Source: Heliocidaris erythrogramma (lineage: Eukaryota > Echinodermata > Echinoidea > Camarodonta > Echinometridae). Taken from it: 64,000 nt of DNA. Shown here piece after piece: positions 1 to 12,177 of the stretch (position 1 is its first letter; the number at the start of each line of letters is the position of its first letter). The notes beneath the pieces are model-generated. The model saw nothing but the letters and a program-made list of their open reading frames with translations. It made no database searches and was not told the origin of the DNA. The translations under genes and the position numbers were made by a program. The DNA lies in assembly GCA_025617745.1 (NCBI GenBank), contig CM046855.1, positions 44,507,313-44,571,312 on the forward strand, in the 5' to 3' direction.

Positions 1-236
1 GACATGACCTGAAGAAACCGAAATCTTTGTTATTTTATATGTTTAAAATAAGCTTTCTGACAAGGGCTAAATCTCCTTTTATCCCCTCAGACTAAACTTG
101 TGAACACAATACAAAAAAATAATCATAAAGGCATACGTCCACCACTCATAACGTATTAGGTGGCGGAGCCTGGAGGCTACATCCCCCAGTAATAATTATG
201 AAATATTCGTGCAGCCAGGTGTGTTTAATAAATGTT

Positions 237-453
237 CTACACTCTTAGAAATGTTGGGTAAATGCCACTGGGTAAATGAAGATTGGGCATAGGTTGGTTA
301 AATCTTGCTCAACTTTTACATGCATTTACCCAACATTGGTCAAAAATAAGAATGAAATTGGTAAAGTTTACCCAAAAGTTGGTCGGACTCATAAGGACCC
401 TCATATTGGGTAAAATTTGGGTAAAATTTTGCCCAATATTTCTAAGAGTGTAG
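237..453. mobile_element. 217-bp MITE-like element with 16-bp perfect TIRs
   Basis: The ends read CTACACTCTTAGAAAT (237-252) and its exact reverse complement (438-453). The interior repeats a motif close to TTGGGTAAA on both strands. There is no coding potential, so this looks like a short non-autonomous DNA transposon. No clear target-site duplication was found. Confidence 0.7.
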
Positions 454-504
454 CCTATACCTATAGTCTACAGAAATTACATTTGTCTGGCAACCTCGCT
501 GCCC

Positions 505-905
505 GAATATAAAGTGGTGGTTGTCCGAATATCGGAACCTGAAAATCCTCGGGGGAGGGGGCTGCAGCCTATTGCCGAAGGCAGGTGCATTTTGCCCGAA
601 TATTAACTTTTCCGTTTCTGATTTCTGGCGAGCGAGCGAAGCGAGAGAGCATTTTTTTTTTCAACATTTCGTAGAGAATATGTACAGAAGTTACATACAG
701 AATTTACATAACTTTATCTGGGAAACACGCTGCTCAAAATATTCTTTCTCCTCGCTGCCCGAATCATGGTGGTGGTTGCCCGAATATCGGAAATTTGAAA
801 ATCCTCGGGAGGGGGGGAGGGGGGACCCATTGCCGAAGGGGGACGCCTTTTGCCCGCTTATTAACTTTCTAGTTTTTTGTGAGCGAGCGAAGGGAGCGAT
901 CAGAA
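505..905. repeat. Tandem duplication of a GC-rich repeat ending in GAGCGAGCGAAG-type sequence
   Basis: Two diverged copies (about 505-650 and 765-905) share in order: a CCCGAATATCGGAA motif, a CTCGGG/G-run, a TTGCCGAAGG motif, a TTGCCCG-TATTAACTTT motif and a GAGCGAGCGAAG motif. They are separated by about 110 bp. No protein family was recognised in the overlapping open frames. Confidence 0.55.
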
Positions 906-914
906 AAATTGGCC

Positions 915-1265
915 AGTTTTTCCTTCCTTTTCTTTCCTTCTTTTTTCTGTTTTTTTTTCCTTTTTCCTTTCCCTTTTCCTTTTTCTTCTCCTTTCTCTTT
1001 GCCCCTTTTCCCTTTCCTCTTCCCTCTCCCATTTCCCCTCTCCTTTTTTGCCGACAGAGGTGGTGCATTTGCCGACAAAAAGTTTGAGTTGGGGTGTGAC
1101 GCGGGGGGGGGGGGGCACCGATTTTACCCGATGAGAGGAGGGTGCGGAAGAGGTCTTATGATCTACTTTCCTCGTTCGATCCCCCCCCCCCCCTCTTTCC
1201 TTTATCTCTATTCCCTGGGGGGGGGGGGGGCACGTGGCTTCGAGCCCCCTCCCATCCCCGTATAG
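915..1265. repeat. Polypyrimidine tract and poly-C/poly-G runs
   Basis: About 130 bp of CT-rich sequence is followed by runs of 9-14 G or C near 1103, 1183 and 1216. Long open frames on both strands here are compositional artefacts rich in K/E/R or F/P/L. Confidence 0.7.
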
Positions 1266-1269
1266 CTAC

Positions 1270-1950
1270 GCCACTCCATTTTCGTAGTTCTACGAGATGA
1301 GATGGGTAATAGAATCGATCTTGTACGTTTATAGAGAAATGTAATTTAAACAAAGTTAACGTTGCAATAAATACATGTTATGATCATATTGTTACCAAAG
1401 GTAATGTTGATGTATATGTAATAATTTCCTGCAATAGTTTTTTAAATGTTCGATGTCAGTCTGTTTATTGTGAGTTTTGGTAGTTATATGTCCTCCAGAC
1501 GGAATTTAAGAAAACTTTGACAGCCCGCGCAGGTTCAGCACTATAATGATAGTGAAGCTATCTATTGCTGGTCAGGTCAAAATCCTCCTAAATGGCATCA
1601 GTGAGTCCATCGTCAATTCCGATATATTTCCTCAAATTCATCACTGATAAAGTTTAACATCCACATAAACATCAAGATATCGAAGGTATGCGAATAATAT
1701 CATGACAAAAATGCATCTTGCACAACTCCTGACCGTGCCCTGCATGTATTAGTTCTGTACAATGTCGCCCTTTTCGATATAAGTTGAATCGAAGTGGTGG
1801 TAAAAAGAAACCATTATTCTCTTTTCAGTTAATCATAGACCATTAAACTTTTTTTTCAAAGGTAAACTACGACTTGTATCATATTTTAGGATCCTTTTTT
1901 GTACAATAATTCCCGTTTTCACCCATTTTCACATTATTACTCCGATGCAG
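1270..1950. other. Non-coding stretch, nothing recognised
   Basis: AT-rich unique-looking sequence. No ORF, repeat or RNA gene could be supported. If the exon that follows is real, this is intron. Confidence 0.4.
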
Positions 1951-2084
1951 GGATGGTGAAGGACAGGACTGCTTCCTATACGGTGGTATTCCTATTCCTT
2001 GTTGCCATCAACTGCGTTACTGTTCTCACTGCTGTTGCCTTCATGATTGCTCCACGGAGGTGGGATGTAAAACAACAGAAATAA
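1951..2084 (+). CDS. Possible terminal exon of a membrane transporter (MFS/monocarboxylate-transporter-like), partial
   Basis: A splice acceptor (CGATGCAG, ending at 1950) precedes an open frame that reads G-MVKDRTASYTVVFLF and ends at a TAA at 2082-2084. It holds one strongly hydrophobic helix of about 24 residues (YTVVF...AVAFMI) followed by a short basic tail (APRRWDVKQQK). The pattern of D-x-T-x-SY followed by F and a helix resembles the last transmembrane segment of SLC16-type major facilitator proteins, and a short cytosolic tail suits a final exon. No upstream exon is visible in the 1.9 kb available, so the rest of the gene would lie left of the window. It could instead be a chance ORF; the family call rests on one helix. 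Confidence 0.35.
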
Positions 2085-2129
2085 TGAAGGGGGTCTTCTA
2101 AACATATTCATTCTCGGAACCAAAAAAAA

Positions 2130-4330
2130 AAAAGATTTCAGATGAGGAGGAGAAAGGGGGCTGAAATAGAAAACAAATTGCTGGAGAAAGGGAGAAAAGA
2201 AAACGAAGAGGAGTAGGGGATGCTCGGATGCAGGGAAAAGAGGTGAAAGAGAAGAGGAGGTTGCCGGGAAAAAAGGAGGAGGAAGAGGAGAAGAGGGTTT
2301 CGGGAGAGAACGTGCTAAAAAAAATTCATCATCTTCCCCTACTCCTAGAAGGGGAAGATGATGCCCCAAAAAAGTGCCGAAAGAGAAGCAGGAAGAGGGG
2401 AAGTGTGTTCCGAAAAAGTATGTGCTGTAAAGGAGAAGAGGGTGCCAAACAAGAAGGAGGAAGAGGAGAGGAAGGGGGCCGGAAGAGAAGTGCTAAAGGA
2501 GGAAAAAGAGGAGAAGATGATGTAGAAAAAGATGGTGCTGAAAAATTTGGTGCTGGAAAATTGGGAGGAAGAGGAAATGAAGGAACCGGAAGAGAAGGGG
2601 GGGGGGGGGTAGGAGATTGCCGGGAAAAAAGAGGGAAAGGTGCCAAAAGAGGAAAAGAGGGTGCGGGAGACAATGTGCTAGAAAAGGAGTACGAGTACGA
2701 GAAGATGATGCCGAAAATGGTCCTGGAAGAGAAGGAAAAGAGAAGATGCAGTGAAAGAATGAGCTATAGGAAGACTACGAAGAGGATGTCCGAAAGGGAA
2801 TTAGATAAGATAAGGGTGCTGGAAAAGAAAGAGAAGAGTGTGCCGAGAAAAAATAATACCAGAAAGAGAAGAGGAAGAGGGTGCCGGAAAGGAAGGTTCC
2901 GGAAGAGAAGGAAGGAGAGGAGAAAGGGATGCCAGAAAAAAAGGGACAGGAAAAGAAAAAATGAGAGGAGGGTATAAACATAGGCCCAGAATATACAATA
3001 ATATAGTAAAAGGAAGAAGAGGAAGGAGAAGAGAGTGTCGGGAAAAAAGATACTGGAAAGAATAGGGAAGCGAGGAGGAAGAGGGTACCGATAAAGAAGG
3101 TGCCCGAATAGGGGAAGTGGAGAATGAGAAGAGGAATGCCAGGGGAAAAAAAACCATCCCGGAAAGTGAGGAGGAAGAAGAGAAGAGGGTGCCGGAAAAG
3201 AAGGTACCAGAAGAGAAGGAGGAAAAGGAGAGGGGTCTGCTGGAAGAAAATGTACCGAACAGGAGAAGATGGTGCGGGGAGAGAATGTGCTACAACATGA
3301 GTACGAAAAGAAAACGAAATGGTGATGCCGGAAAAGAAGGTCCCGGAAGAGAATGAGAAATAGAAGTAGGAGCCGCTAAAGAATGGGCAGGAAGAAGAGA
3401 AGGAAGAGGTCGTCGGGAAATGAAGATGATGTTAGGGGCCAGAAAAGAAGGTGCCCGAATAGAGGTAGAGGAGAATGAGAAGAGGATGCCCCCCTCCCCT
3501 GAAAAAAAGAAAGATAACAGAAAGAAAGGAGGAAGAGAGTGCCGGAAAGGAAGGTTCCGGAAGAGAAGGAAGGAGAGGAGAAGGGGGTGCCAAGAAAAAA
3601 AAAGGGCAGGAAGAGAAAAATAAGAGGAAGGCATTGGCGGATCCAGGGGGCCCGTGCTCCCCCCCTTTTGGAAGAAAAGTATGCACTTGGACCATAAAGA
3701 ATCCGCCCTTTTGTTGATTGTGCCCCCCCCCCACCCTTTCAGAATTTCTTTTTTTTTTTTTGCTTGTCAGAGAATTAGGTCTGGCGAAAAAAAAAATTTT
3801 GTCGCCCCCCCCCCCCCCATTGAGCGACTTTTCGAGAGGCTGGCATGACCAAAATAATACAGGTCACCTTTTCCAAAAGTTGACAAACCTGCACTTGTGT
3901 GCCCCCCCCCCCCCCCCGTATACTAAATCCTGTATCCGCCCCTGGAGGAGGGTATTAATAAAATAGTACCAGAATATACAATAATATAGTAAAAGGAAGG
4001 GAAGAAGGAGAACAGAGTATCGGAACAGAGATACTGGAAAGAATGTATCGGGTGAAGAGGATGCCCCCCAAAAAAGGAGTAGGTGCTGGAAATGGAGGAT
4101 TAAAATGATAAAAAGGAGGTGGTGAAAAAGAAAAGTGCTGGAAAAGAAGAAAGGGGAAGAAAAGAGAACAGCGGGGGAGGGGGGGGGGGGGTTGCTGGAA
4201 AAGGAGGAAGAAAAGGAGGAAGAGTTACAGGAAAAGAAGGTATCGGAAATGGAGGAAGAAGAGAAGAGGGCCCTGGAAAAAAAAAGATGTGCTGAAAGAG
4301 GGGGAAGAGAAAATGCTGAAAAATAGAGTG
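2130..4330. repeat. 2.2-kb purine-rich (GA-rich) minisatellite-like tract
   Basis: The plus strand is almost entirely A and G, with degenerate reiterations of units such as AAGAAGGTGCCGGAAGAG and GAGGAAGAGGAG. Some longer blocks recur, for example around 2878-2930 and 3535-3590. A different element interrupts it at 3631-3945. Open frames here on both strands reflect composition only. Confidence 0.8.
3631..3945. mobile_element. Insertion in the purine tract bounded by inverted GGCGGATCCAGG / CCTGTATCCGCC ends
   Basis: The surrounding purine composition stops abruptly. The left end contains GGCGGATCCAGGGGG and the right end TCCTGTATCCGCCCCTGG, imperfect inverted repeats. The interior is non-coding with long poly-C runs near 3721, 3807 and 3901. 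A related left end (GGGGCGGATACAGG) recurs at 58143, so this is a dispersed family. Confidence 0.6.
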
Positions 4331-4669
4331 TTGGAAAGCAAAGGGTAAAGCAATCTTAGTTAGAGTTAGTTAGAGTTATTTAATTACATACGATTTCCTA
4401 ACCTGCCAACATCAAGTACGGTATAAAATGTGGCTGCCCTCCCTGCTCCCCCCCCCCCCGGTTGGAATCTGTCAGGAGGGGCAAATTACCCCTCCCCCCC
4501 CCACCCCTCCATCCTCCTTCAAATACTCGTACATGTACTCTTAATCATGATTCCTACTGTTAATAAATATGAATGAAAAATGTACCTCAGTGTGCATTTT
4601 CATACATGTATTATGTTATTCACGATACACATAATACTGTTTGTCATGATTTTGATTTCTTTTTGTCGA

Positions 4670-5350
4670 GGTAGATAGAAAGAAACACATATAGAGAGAT
4701 GGAGAAAGAGAGAGAGAGAGAGAGTGTGTGTGGAGAGACAGAGAGATGAAGAGAGAGAATGAGATGTATAAATACTAAAACAGACGGACAGAGATATACA
4801 AATATACATGTACATGTACAAAGGAAGAGAGACATAGAAACTCATAGGCCCGTATTCTGAACTCCGGTTTAACTTAAACCATGGTTTAAATCTGTGGTTT
4901 AACTATGGGTAGCCAAAAATGTCAAAACTTTGTTTACACTGTATGTTCCTTATGTTTACTGGATTCTGGTCTCATGCTTTAATGGTCAAGAAAACTATTG
5001 TACTTTATTCCCAGACAGTTTTTAAAAGTTTGAGTACCAAAAATGCTGATAAATTGAACATCTACTGTTAGAGATTTGTGTCACATTTGGCTGCCATAGT
5101 TAAACCACCCATTTAGACCATGGTTTAAGTTAAACTGGAGTTCAGAATACGGGCCCATAGGGGTGGAAGACAGAGGGATAGAGAGTGAGAGAAAAGGACA
5201 GAGATAAAGAAATAGAGAGAGATAGAGAGAGAGGGGGGGGGGGGGGGAGAGACATAAAGAGGGGTGGAAGGAAGAGAGAGACAGTGAAGAAGAAATCAAG
5301 GGTGACAGAAAGAGACAAAGATAAAGAGAGAGAGAGATAAAGAGACAGAA
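4670..5350. repeat. GAGA-type microsatellite tract split by a MITE
   Basis: Imperfect (GA)n/(GAGAGACA)n sequence covers 4676-4770 and 5160-5340, with a G-run at 5231. It is interrupted by the inverted-repeat element at 4847-5155, so both halves were probably one tract before the insertion. Confidence 0.7.
4847..5155. mobile_element. 309-bp palindromic MITE with CATA target duplication
   Basis: The termini GGCCCGTATTCTGAACTCC and the matching inverted end at 5137-5155 continue into TTTAACTTAAACCATGG-type inverted sequence. The tetranucleotide CATA flanks both sides (4843-4846 and 5156-5159). No coding potential. Confidence 0.75.
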
Positions 5351-5433
5351 AAATATACAAAAATAAAAATATAATTACAAAGATGGACAGAGAGGTGTAC
5401 AGAGGAAGAAAGATATGGAAACAAAAGATCGGA

Positions 5434-6034
5434 GGCCAAGTCCGCCTCAATATCAAGTTGATTTGAATAAACAGAGTAAAATTAAACAAGCATAACAGTA
5501 AAAATTTCACTGAAATTGGATGTAAAATAAGAAAGTTATGGCATTTTGAAGTTTTGCATTATTTCATGAAACAGTGATATGCATAGCATGGGCGGTATGC
5601 AAATGAGTGAACCGATGATGTCACACACTCACTTTTCCTTATGTATTTTATTATATGAAATTTCAAATATTTCAATTTTTATAGATGTGATAATAAAGAA
5701 TCCCTTCCTTGTATGAAAATAAGTTACAATAATGATGATTTTACATGTTCCATATGGAGTCAAACCATGTTTTACATTATTGAAGCAAAAAAATGAAATA
5801 TATGATATTTCATATAATAAAATACATAAGGAAAAGTGAGTGCATGACATCATCGGTTCACTCATTTGCATACCGCCCATGTTATGCATATCACTGTTTC
5901 ATGAAATAATGCAAAACTTCAAAATGCCATAACTTTCTTATTTTACATCCGATTTCAGTGAAATTTTTACTGTTATGCTTGTTTAATTTTACTCTGTTTA
6001 TTCAAATCAACTTGATATTGAGGTGGACTTGGCC
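5434..6034. mobile_element. About 600-bp near-perfect palindromic (foldback) element
   Basis: A left arm of roughly 250 bp beginning GGCCAAGTCCGCCTCAATAT is repeated in inverse orientation up to 6034, with only scattered differences, around a loop of about 100 bp. The ORF spanning the centre has no recognisable domain. A related element with GGTCCACCC-type ends lies at 47796-48337. Confidence 0.8.
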
Positions 6035-6865
6035 TTTAAAAATTGTATTTCCCATTAATTCCCACATTTCCATACAAAAAGTCTGTTGGGACTTCATCAC
6101 CATGCTGTAAATCAGTTGCATGCTCTTTGAAATGTCTGTTACAAACCATAACTTCCACCATGTTTAAAGGGAAATTAACCTCAGCGTATGAATTAGCTTA
6201 TTTTGAATGGTGTAGTATATGCCTCTTATTTGATACATGCAATTTCATGTAAAAACACAGGATATAGATATAAATCACTATTTTCCAGCCAAGTTATCGC
6301 CTGCTAGCAATAATAAGGGGGCTGCCATTACTTTATGTGTACACGAACATATTTTTCATCCCAAGTAAAATTTCCTTCATCGTTAACTTGTAATTGATTT
6401 TTAGAGGACAAATATATATTAGATAAAGTCACATATTCTGAAATGTAAGTTTAGTTTTATATATTTTTTAAAAGGTCTTAATTTGTTCATAAAAAATATA
6501 CTTCATAAAAAATATACGTCAAGGACGGAGAATTGACGTCAAGGACGGAGACAATCGTAACAATACCAAAACAAAGCGAGGAATCTGCTTTACAGGATGG
6601 CTATTAGAACTCATGGGTCGTCAATTATCTAGGCCCATGGCCAATAACAATCGTAATACAATCAGAACAAAGCGACGTATCTGTTGTAAAGGTAGGCTAT
6701 TATCAATGCATATGGTACCTAATGATCCGTGTCATGCACAAAATGGCAGCCTCCATGGAAAGACGTAGCAGACAATAGGTGCATCTAGAATATCACGTGG
6801 GGTTAATTGTCCTTTAACAATCAACACATAATGCAGGGTCATGTATCAATGTACACCAACACATT
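6035..6865. other. Non-coding stretch; small tandem repeat near 6500-6560
   Basis: A short tandem duplication of the TTGACGTCAAGGACGGAGA type lies at about 6515-6550. Otherwise nothing could be supported. Confidence 0.4.
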
Positions 6866-7085
6866 GGCCTGAATTCACAAAGGAGGCTTATTTTAAACCA
6901 TGGTTTAAACCCCTTCCTGGGTTTTTTAAGCGTACGTGCGCACGGAATCCAAACCAATTACATGTATATATTTTCTTTAAGCGAGCACATGGGCAATGTG
7001 CGCTTATTTACGCTTATTTTATTACACTTACAGAAGTTTAAACTCAATTTACCCATGATTTAAACCTCCTTTATGAATTCGGGCC
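6866..7085. mobile_element. 220-bp MITE with GGCCTGAATTC inverted ends
   Basis: The left end GGCCTGAATTCACAAAGGAGG and the right end CCTCCTTTATGAATTCGGGCC are imperfect inverted repeats. TTTAAACCATGG-like inverted sequence lies inside. It resembles the element at 4847-5155 in design. Confidence 0.65.
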
Positions 7086-8415
7086 ATTACGAATAAAATC
7101 ACAAGGTCATTCGATGCTAAATTCTTACAACAAAATCTTTGCTACTCCTTTATTCAAAATGACCTTTCATAGCACATATTGATATATTTTTCTGATTTTC
7201 CAAAGATATTATAAGGAATAGAGTTTGTCCATTCATTAATACCAGTTTTTATTTTTTTAAATCCCAATATTCGTGAAGCTAGCTGGGCATTAAACAAAAA
7301 CTCAAAATACAGTAAATGTACTTGGAAACCCATACACATTGATCATTTGACAAAATAGTTTTAAATGTATTCAAATATGGGCACAACAAATCAATAAAAA
7401 AAATTCAGATGCTATGAATATTGTTCCAATAATAAAAACAAAATCATATAAAGTTGTATACTTCCATGTCTTACATGGTACATGTATCAGATTCATGTAA
7501 TTCTTATTTCAGGACTTACAGTATTACATCTTTTCAAATAAAACTTCATATTATACACAACAAACTACTCTTTATGTTGGAACAAGTATCCAAAAGATGA
7601 ATTCTAATCCAGGACTGTGTCAAAATATTTGCTCATTAAAGTTTTGTTCAATGACAGTTTTGCATCCACTTATGTAAGCATCATTGTTAATGAATTTAAA
7701 CATGAAAACCATTGGTTGATATATTGTAGGATAGTGAAGTAAATTGGTTTAATACCGAAATTGATTTCATATGTCAATTTGGCCCCATTCAAGGAAAATG
7801 ATACTTTCTTTGAATGTACAAACATGGTATTGAAGGAAAGGATATCATGTCTATGAACATAAGTTGCAAACTTATTCTTAACTTTATGAACTGAAGCTAT
7901 CAAATTTAGGCTTCAACTTTTCAATGGGGAATTTCATGGATATCTTATATGAAGTTTATAACCAAGCAAAAACATCATGAAGGCAAGTGAACATGTAATT
8001 CCTTTTTCATCCACCAACATTTTGGATTACACCATACAATGGGCCCTACAATTCAACCTTTTTTCATTCCCATTACAAAACTTATTGTTATGGGATGTAA
8101 ATATTAATATCATCCGATATCTTTTCATACGAATGTCCTCGGGATGAGATGTTTTGAAGCATTTATATCATAAACCTACTACAGATTATAATTGAGCAGC
8201 ATTATGACAAACAACAAAGTTAGACTGAATCATAGAGATATTTCCCAATGAAATCAATAGCTTGAACTCAGATTGAATCATATCCTATTGAACTCGATAG
8301 CTTGAACTCATGATGACAAGCATGCTAAATTTCAATTTCAAAGGTTTACTTGCTCTTATCATGTACAGCATCAAGGGCTACAAAGCCAAAACTATTAAAT
8401 CTATGATCAATTAAT
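7086..8415. other. Downstream flank and possible 3' UTR of the COX7A2L-like gene
   Basis: AT-rich sequence without coding potential. It lies 3' of the minus-strand gene ending at 8416 and may include its 3' UTR. The polyadenylation site cannot be fixed by eye. Confidence 0.35.
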
Positions 8416-10559
8416 CTATTTCTTGAAAGAGAGCTGATAAAGCGAGTAGCAACTCCAGAGGGTCCCTACGGTAGTGAGACCCATGGCGAAGACGAAGGTG
8501 ATTCGATCACGTCCCAGCTTAATGTGAACTGGTAATCCATCAGCAACCTGAGGAAAGACACAAAGTCACCAGAAAATAAAACTAATAGGCTTACCATCTC
8601 TTGAGCAGAAGGGGAAGTTCTTGTAAAGACAGTCTTCTTTTTATAAAAAATTAAAACCAACGTCATATCAGAGTGCACTTTCGCTTCAAATGTTCTATCC
8701 CCTCAATTTCTTGACTATTACAGTACATACTCATGAAATCAATTCTATGATCATCATTCATAGATCTGCATTTCACTTGTGAAAAAAAATCATTTCATAT
8801 TCATCAAAACTATGAAATATCACTGTCACCGCCAGCATCATCAGTCACTACATGTATCTTCACAAGTTCAAATATTCTGTGTTCTGTTCAACTTCAATTA
8901 CTTCAAATATTCTGTGTTCTGTTCAACTTCAATTACACTACCCTGAATTCAATAGTTTGGTATCTACCCATTTACTCTGGGTGCTATATTTTTCAGCACG
9001 GTAAACACAAAATATATTGACCTCCAAGCTACACACTTGCTAGTTCTCTTTTACAACCAATGTAATAATCTGTTATGAAAGAATGGTCATTTATAAAGTT
9101 GATACTACATGTATTTTACCCCTTTTTTATAACATAATCTTTTTGGCTTCCACTACAAACACGTTAGCACATGTCCATTGTAAAATAGGCCCAACTTACC
9201 CCAAACCTTGACTGGTTGAAAGTGATTTTGTTTTTGAACAATCTCCCCATAGCTCCTGCAGGTGCTGGTTTCTGTGCAAACTCAATTGGAGGAGCCTCTT
9301 TAATTTTTGTTTGTGTCAAGCCCTGAATGTGAAAGTGAAACAATAAATAATTGAATGGTTTTCAAAACTTGAAAATACATGTCTAGCAGATTACTTGCTT
9401 GTGCTTTTCTATATCATCTATAATTATCACTAGCAACTACATTGTATTATCACATCATTACAGTGAACAAAAAAACAACAAAAACTCCTTGCTACATTAT
9501 TAAAATATTAGAATGGAACATTTTCAGAAGTGGACTGCAGCGACAATGAGCGATAAAAGTGGAAAAGTTTCTGCTGAAGAAGTCTAGGCCTAGGCCTATT
9601 TCATATTTGGTCGTAGACCGATAATTCTGTCTCTCGTTCGTTAGCCTCATATTTGGATATGGTCGGAAGAGCCGACCCTATCCAAACATGCCAAATAAGA
9701 GGCTAACGAGAGACAGAATTTTCAGTCTAATTTGGTCGAGATATGACATCCACTTTTAGTTTTACCACTGTTGGTAGTCCATTTCTGAAAATGTTCAGGT
9801 CTCTCTTTCGGATTTGGGAACTTGTAAAGACTGTCCACTTCTAGTACTAGTAGTATGGCTAGAGTGCCCAAGTCTGCGCACACGCGTAACTGCGCGATTC
9901 TAATAAAACAAAACACGCAACGAACACAAACATTTCATCTTTATCATTGCGATAGGTATTCATGCAAAAAAACGGGTAAAAATATTGAAAAAAGGTCTTA
10001 TTTCATGCATTTTATTCACAAGCCTCAAAATGTTGTCGTTCACGTAAAAACTCCCGAACTGCGTGTAAAATGAATGAGTGCGCAGACATGGGCACCATTG
10101 TTTTTTTCAATGTTGAAATGACACGGCCGCCGTTTCTTGTGTAAATGCCATTGTTTTTGTTCTAATTTTGACGAGAATTTTTGCAAACTTACACTTTAGA
10201 ATATCAGGAATAATATAAAATTAAGCTTTAGAGGAATATTAAAGAAATTCTTGTGAATTTCAGGACAAAATCTTAGGTGCGCAGACATAGGGCTCCCATC
10301 ATAGTATAATTTGGCTGTCCAGCACTGGCAGCAATGTCCAGGTACCGGCCCGGCCCTGGAGCTGGCCTGGGCATGCGACATGTCGACATCATTACAATAT
10401 ACATTACAAAACAAACAACAATGTCAAACAATAACGAAAAAGAGAGATTATTAAGACTTCACTTAGTGTAAAATAGTTAGTTTTTACCGCTGGATTATAT
10501 GCAGATAATGGGTCAGCACTCGATACTTTTCCACTAGCAGGATTATGCTTGTATGCCAT
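8416..10559 (-). CDS. COX7A2L: Cytochrome c oxidase subunit 7A-related protein (COX7A2L/COX7RP-like), 3 coding exons
   Basis: Three exons with GT/AG borders and all introns in phase 0 join into a 108-residue protein: 10559-10488, 9322-9200 and 8547-8416 (stop TAG 8418-8416). It starts MAYKHNPASGKVSSADPLSAY. Exon 2 contains KEAPPIEFAQKPAP, matching the EAPP-I-FA segment of vertebrate COX7A2L. Exon 3 contains VADGLPVHIKLGRDR followed by one hydrophobic helix and ends LSFKK, matching the ADG-PV-LK signature and membrane anchor of the COX7A family. Human COX7A2L has 114 residues. Family members sit in the mitochondrial inner membrane; COX7A2L is known for binding complexes III and IV in supercomplexes. 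The longer N-terminus points to the COX7A2L branch rather than plain COX7A, but the two are hard to separate by eye. It lies head to head with DDX28. Intron 1 holds a MITE. Confidence 0.85.
9623..9720. mobile_element. 98-bp hairpin MITE in COX7A2L-like intron 1
   Basis: AATTCTGTCTCTCGTT at 9623 is matched by the inverted AACGAGAGACAGAATT ending at 9720. Inner arms with TTAGCCTC/GAGGCTAA and GGTCGG/CCGACC close almost the whole element into a hairpin. Confidence 0.7.
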
Positions 10560-11005
10560 TGTTTACAAATTAATTTCGAAGTCAAGATTGGGATCTCTCA
10601 ATACTCACTACTCGGCCGGCTGTAGTGAATCCATGAAAGTTGGTATTTCGGCATATCATGGAAACAGAAAAATTTATTATCAAAATTATCCTTTGAAAAA
10701 TATAAAATTTTAATAATTTTATTTTTTAAATCCTGAATATATTTATTAATGCTCCGTATGATTCAAGATTTGTTTTAAATTTAATACTAAAAACATTACA
10801 TAACAAAAACACGTGAACGAGTATAACATGGCAGCGCCCATTGCCAAGTTTTTTTCAACCGCATGCAGAGCACTGCACAGAGGCGTGTACATGTATTTTG
10901 GTTTTTGGGGTATTTTAGCTCGCTACACTGCCCACAGCCTACAGAGTACAGGTGTATGTAACACAGAAACCATTTAGAATTTTCAGATATCGGTATGTCA
11001 GGCAT

Positions 11006-11226
11006 TATCGTGGTTGAGGAAACCGAGGAAACCACCACTGACCATTCACTCCACACAGAACTTCAGTTCAGAAGCGCTTCATAACTTGGTCTTAACTTAA
11101 GTTCATTGCGTTATCCCATTGCATTGGTTTTCTCATTCCCCATTCAGTTATCAGTAATAGTAGGCCTAGACCCTCTACACTATATTTTTGCGTGCTAATG
11201 AATGAGTGGTTTCCTCAACCACGATA
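11006..11226. mobile_element. 221-bp element with 19-bp perfect inverted repeats
   Basis: TATCGTGGTTGAGGAAACC (11006-11024) is exactly inverted at 11208-11226. It has a non-coding interior and lies in the COX7A2L/DDX28 intergenic gap. Confidence 0.65.
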
Positions 11227-11304
11227 TAGCCGTATGTCGCATGATATGATTGTAACTTTGTAGGAACATGAGGAATGGGGAAATTATTGGTGAATAATTA
11301 GAAG

Positions 11305-11894
11305 CTATGGCATAAGTGAGTTGGTGGTTAATTGGATTGAAGCATTTCTAAAATCTAGTTGGGAGAAGACAGCGTGTATGTGTGAATGGAGAATATTCCA
11401 GTTGGGGTCTTGTTGCAAGTGGAATTCCACAAGGTAGTGTTCTTGGGCCCGTGTTGTTTGTGTTGTATATAAATGATCTACCTGACACGATTTCTGAGAG
11501 TAAGCTGAATATCCCTACCTTGGCTTACAGGAGGGCTCGAGGCGATATGATTGAAACATACAAGATTTTTAATAAATACGATTCTGATGTAACCCCAAAT
11601 CTTGAATTACAATCCAGAGATCAGACAAGAGGACATAGGCCTAGTAGAAAATTGTTTATTCCTAGGACCAAAACTCAGAGATACAAAAATTCTTTCTATG
11701 TACGAATACGTAAACCATGGAATAATCTTCCCAACGACACCATTACTGCCCCAAGTGTGCACAGTTTTGAAGTAGCTTTGGATAGGTGCTGGAAAAATGA
11801 GCCCATTAAGTACGATTACGAATCGCCTGCACCAGGAAATGATCCAGCCATCTTGAAGAGGAAAAAGAACTTGGAACTGAATATAGAGGCGTAG
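11305..11894 (+). pseudogene. LINE (CR1/Rex-like) reverse transcriptase fragment with frameshift and internal deletion
   Basis: The frame at 11382-11894 contains the RT motif SGIPQGSVLGPVLFVLYINDL, the hallmark of non-LTR retrotransposon polymerases. It then jumps after ISESK directly to NIPTLAYRRARGDMIETYK and the C-terminal tail typical of CR1-type LINEs (FYVRIRKPWNNLP). The catalytic FADD/YADD block between them is missing, so there is an internal deletion. Upstream, about 11305-11365 encodes a matching WIEAFLKSSWE-like segment in another frame, indicating a frameshift. It is not functional. It sits between the two mitochondrial-protein genes. Confidence 0.8.
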
Positions 11895-12000
11895 TGCCTG
11901 CGTTCAGTATCTTCCCGAGGTATCCCTAGGTATAATGTCAGTTTAAGACTTTCTTTATCATGAAATATGTTGGGGCAGGGCAGGGCAGGGGCCAGGGCAG

Positions 12001-12177
12001 CGTTTCATCAAACGGTCATAAGTACAACTACAACTTTGTACAAGTTGTTCGCCGACATCCCATTGAAACGTGTGTATTAACACTAACAATAACATGCGTT
12101 TCAATGGGATGTCGGCGAACTTGTAATTATGCCAGTTAATGAGTTATCATGGTTATGGATGACAGTTTGATGAAACG
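12001..12177. mobile_element. 177-bp palindromic MITE
   Basis: The outer ends CGTTTCATCAAAC (12001-12013) and GTTTGATGAAACG (12165-12177) are exact inverted repeats. A second long inverted block (GTTCGCCGACATCCCATTG at about 12047 against 12099-12119) lies inside. Confidence 0.75.

Noticed and set aside
521-1265. Several long open frames on both strands (K/E/R-rich or F/P/L-rich)
   Set aside because: They follow polypyrimidine/polypurine composition, overlap in five frames and contain no domain.
2228-3623. Long Arg/Lys/Glu-rich ORFs in the purine tract, up to 249 codons
   Set aside because: A sequence almost without T on one strand lacks stop codons by composition; the frames reiterate with the minisatellite.
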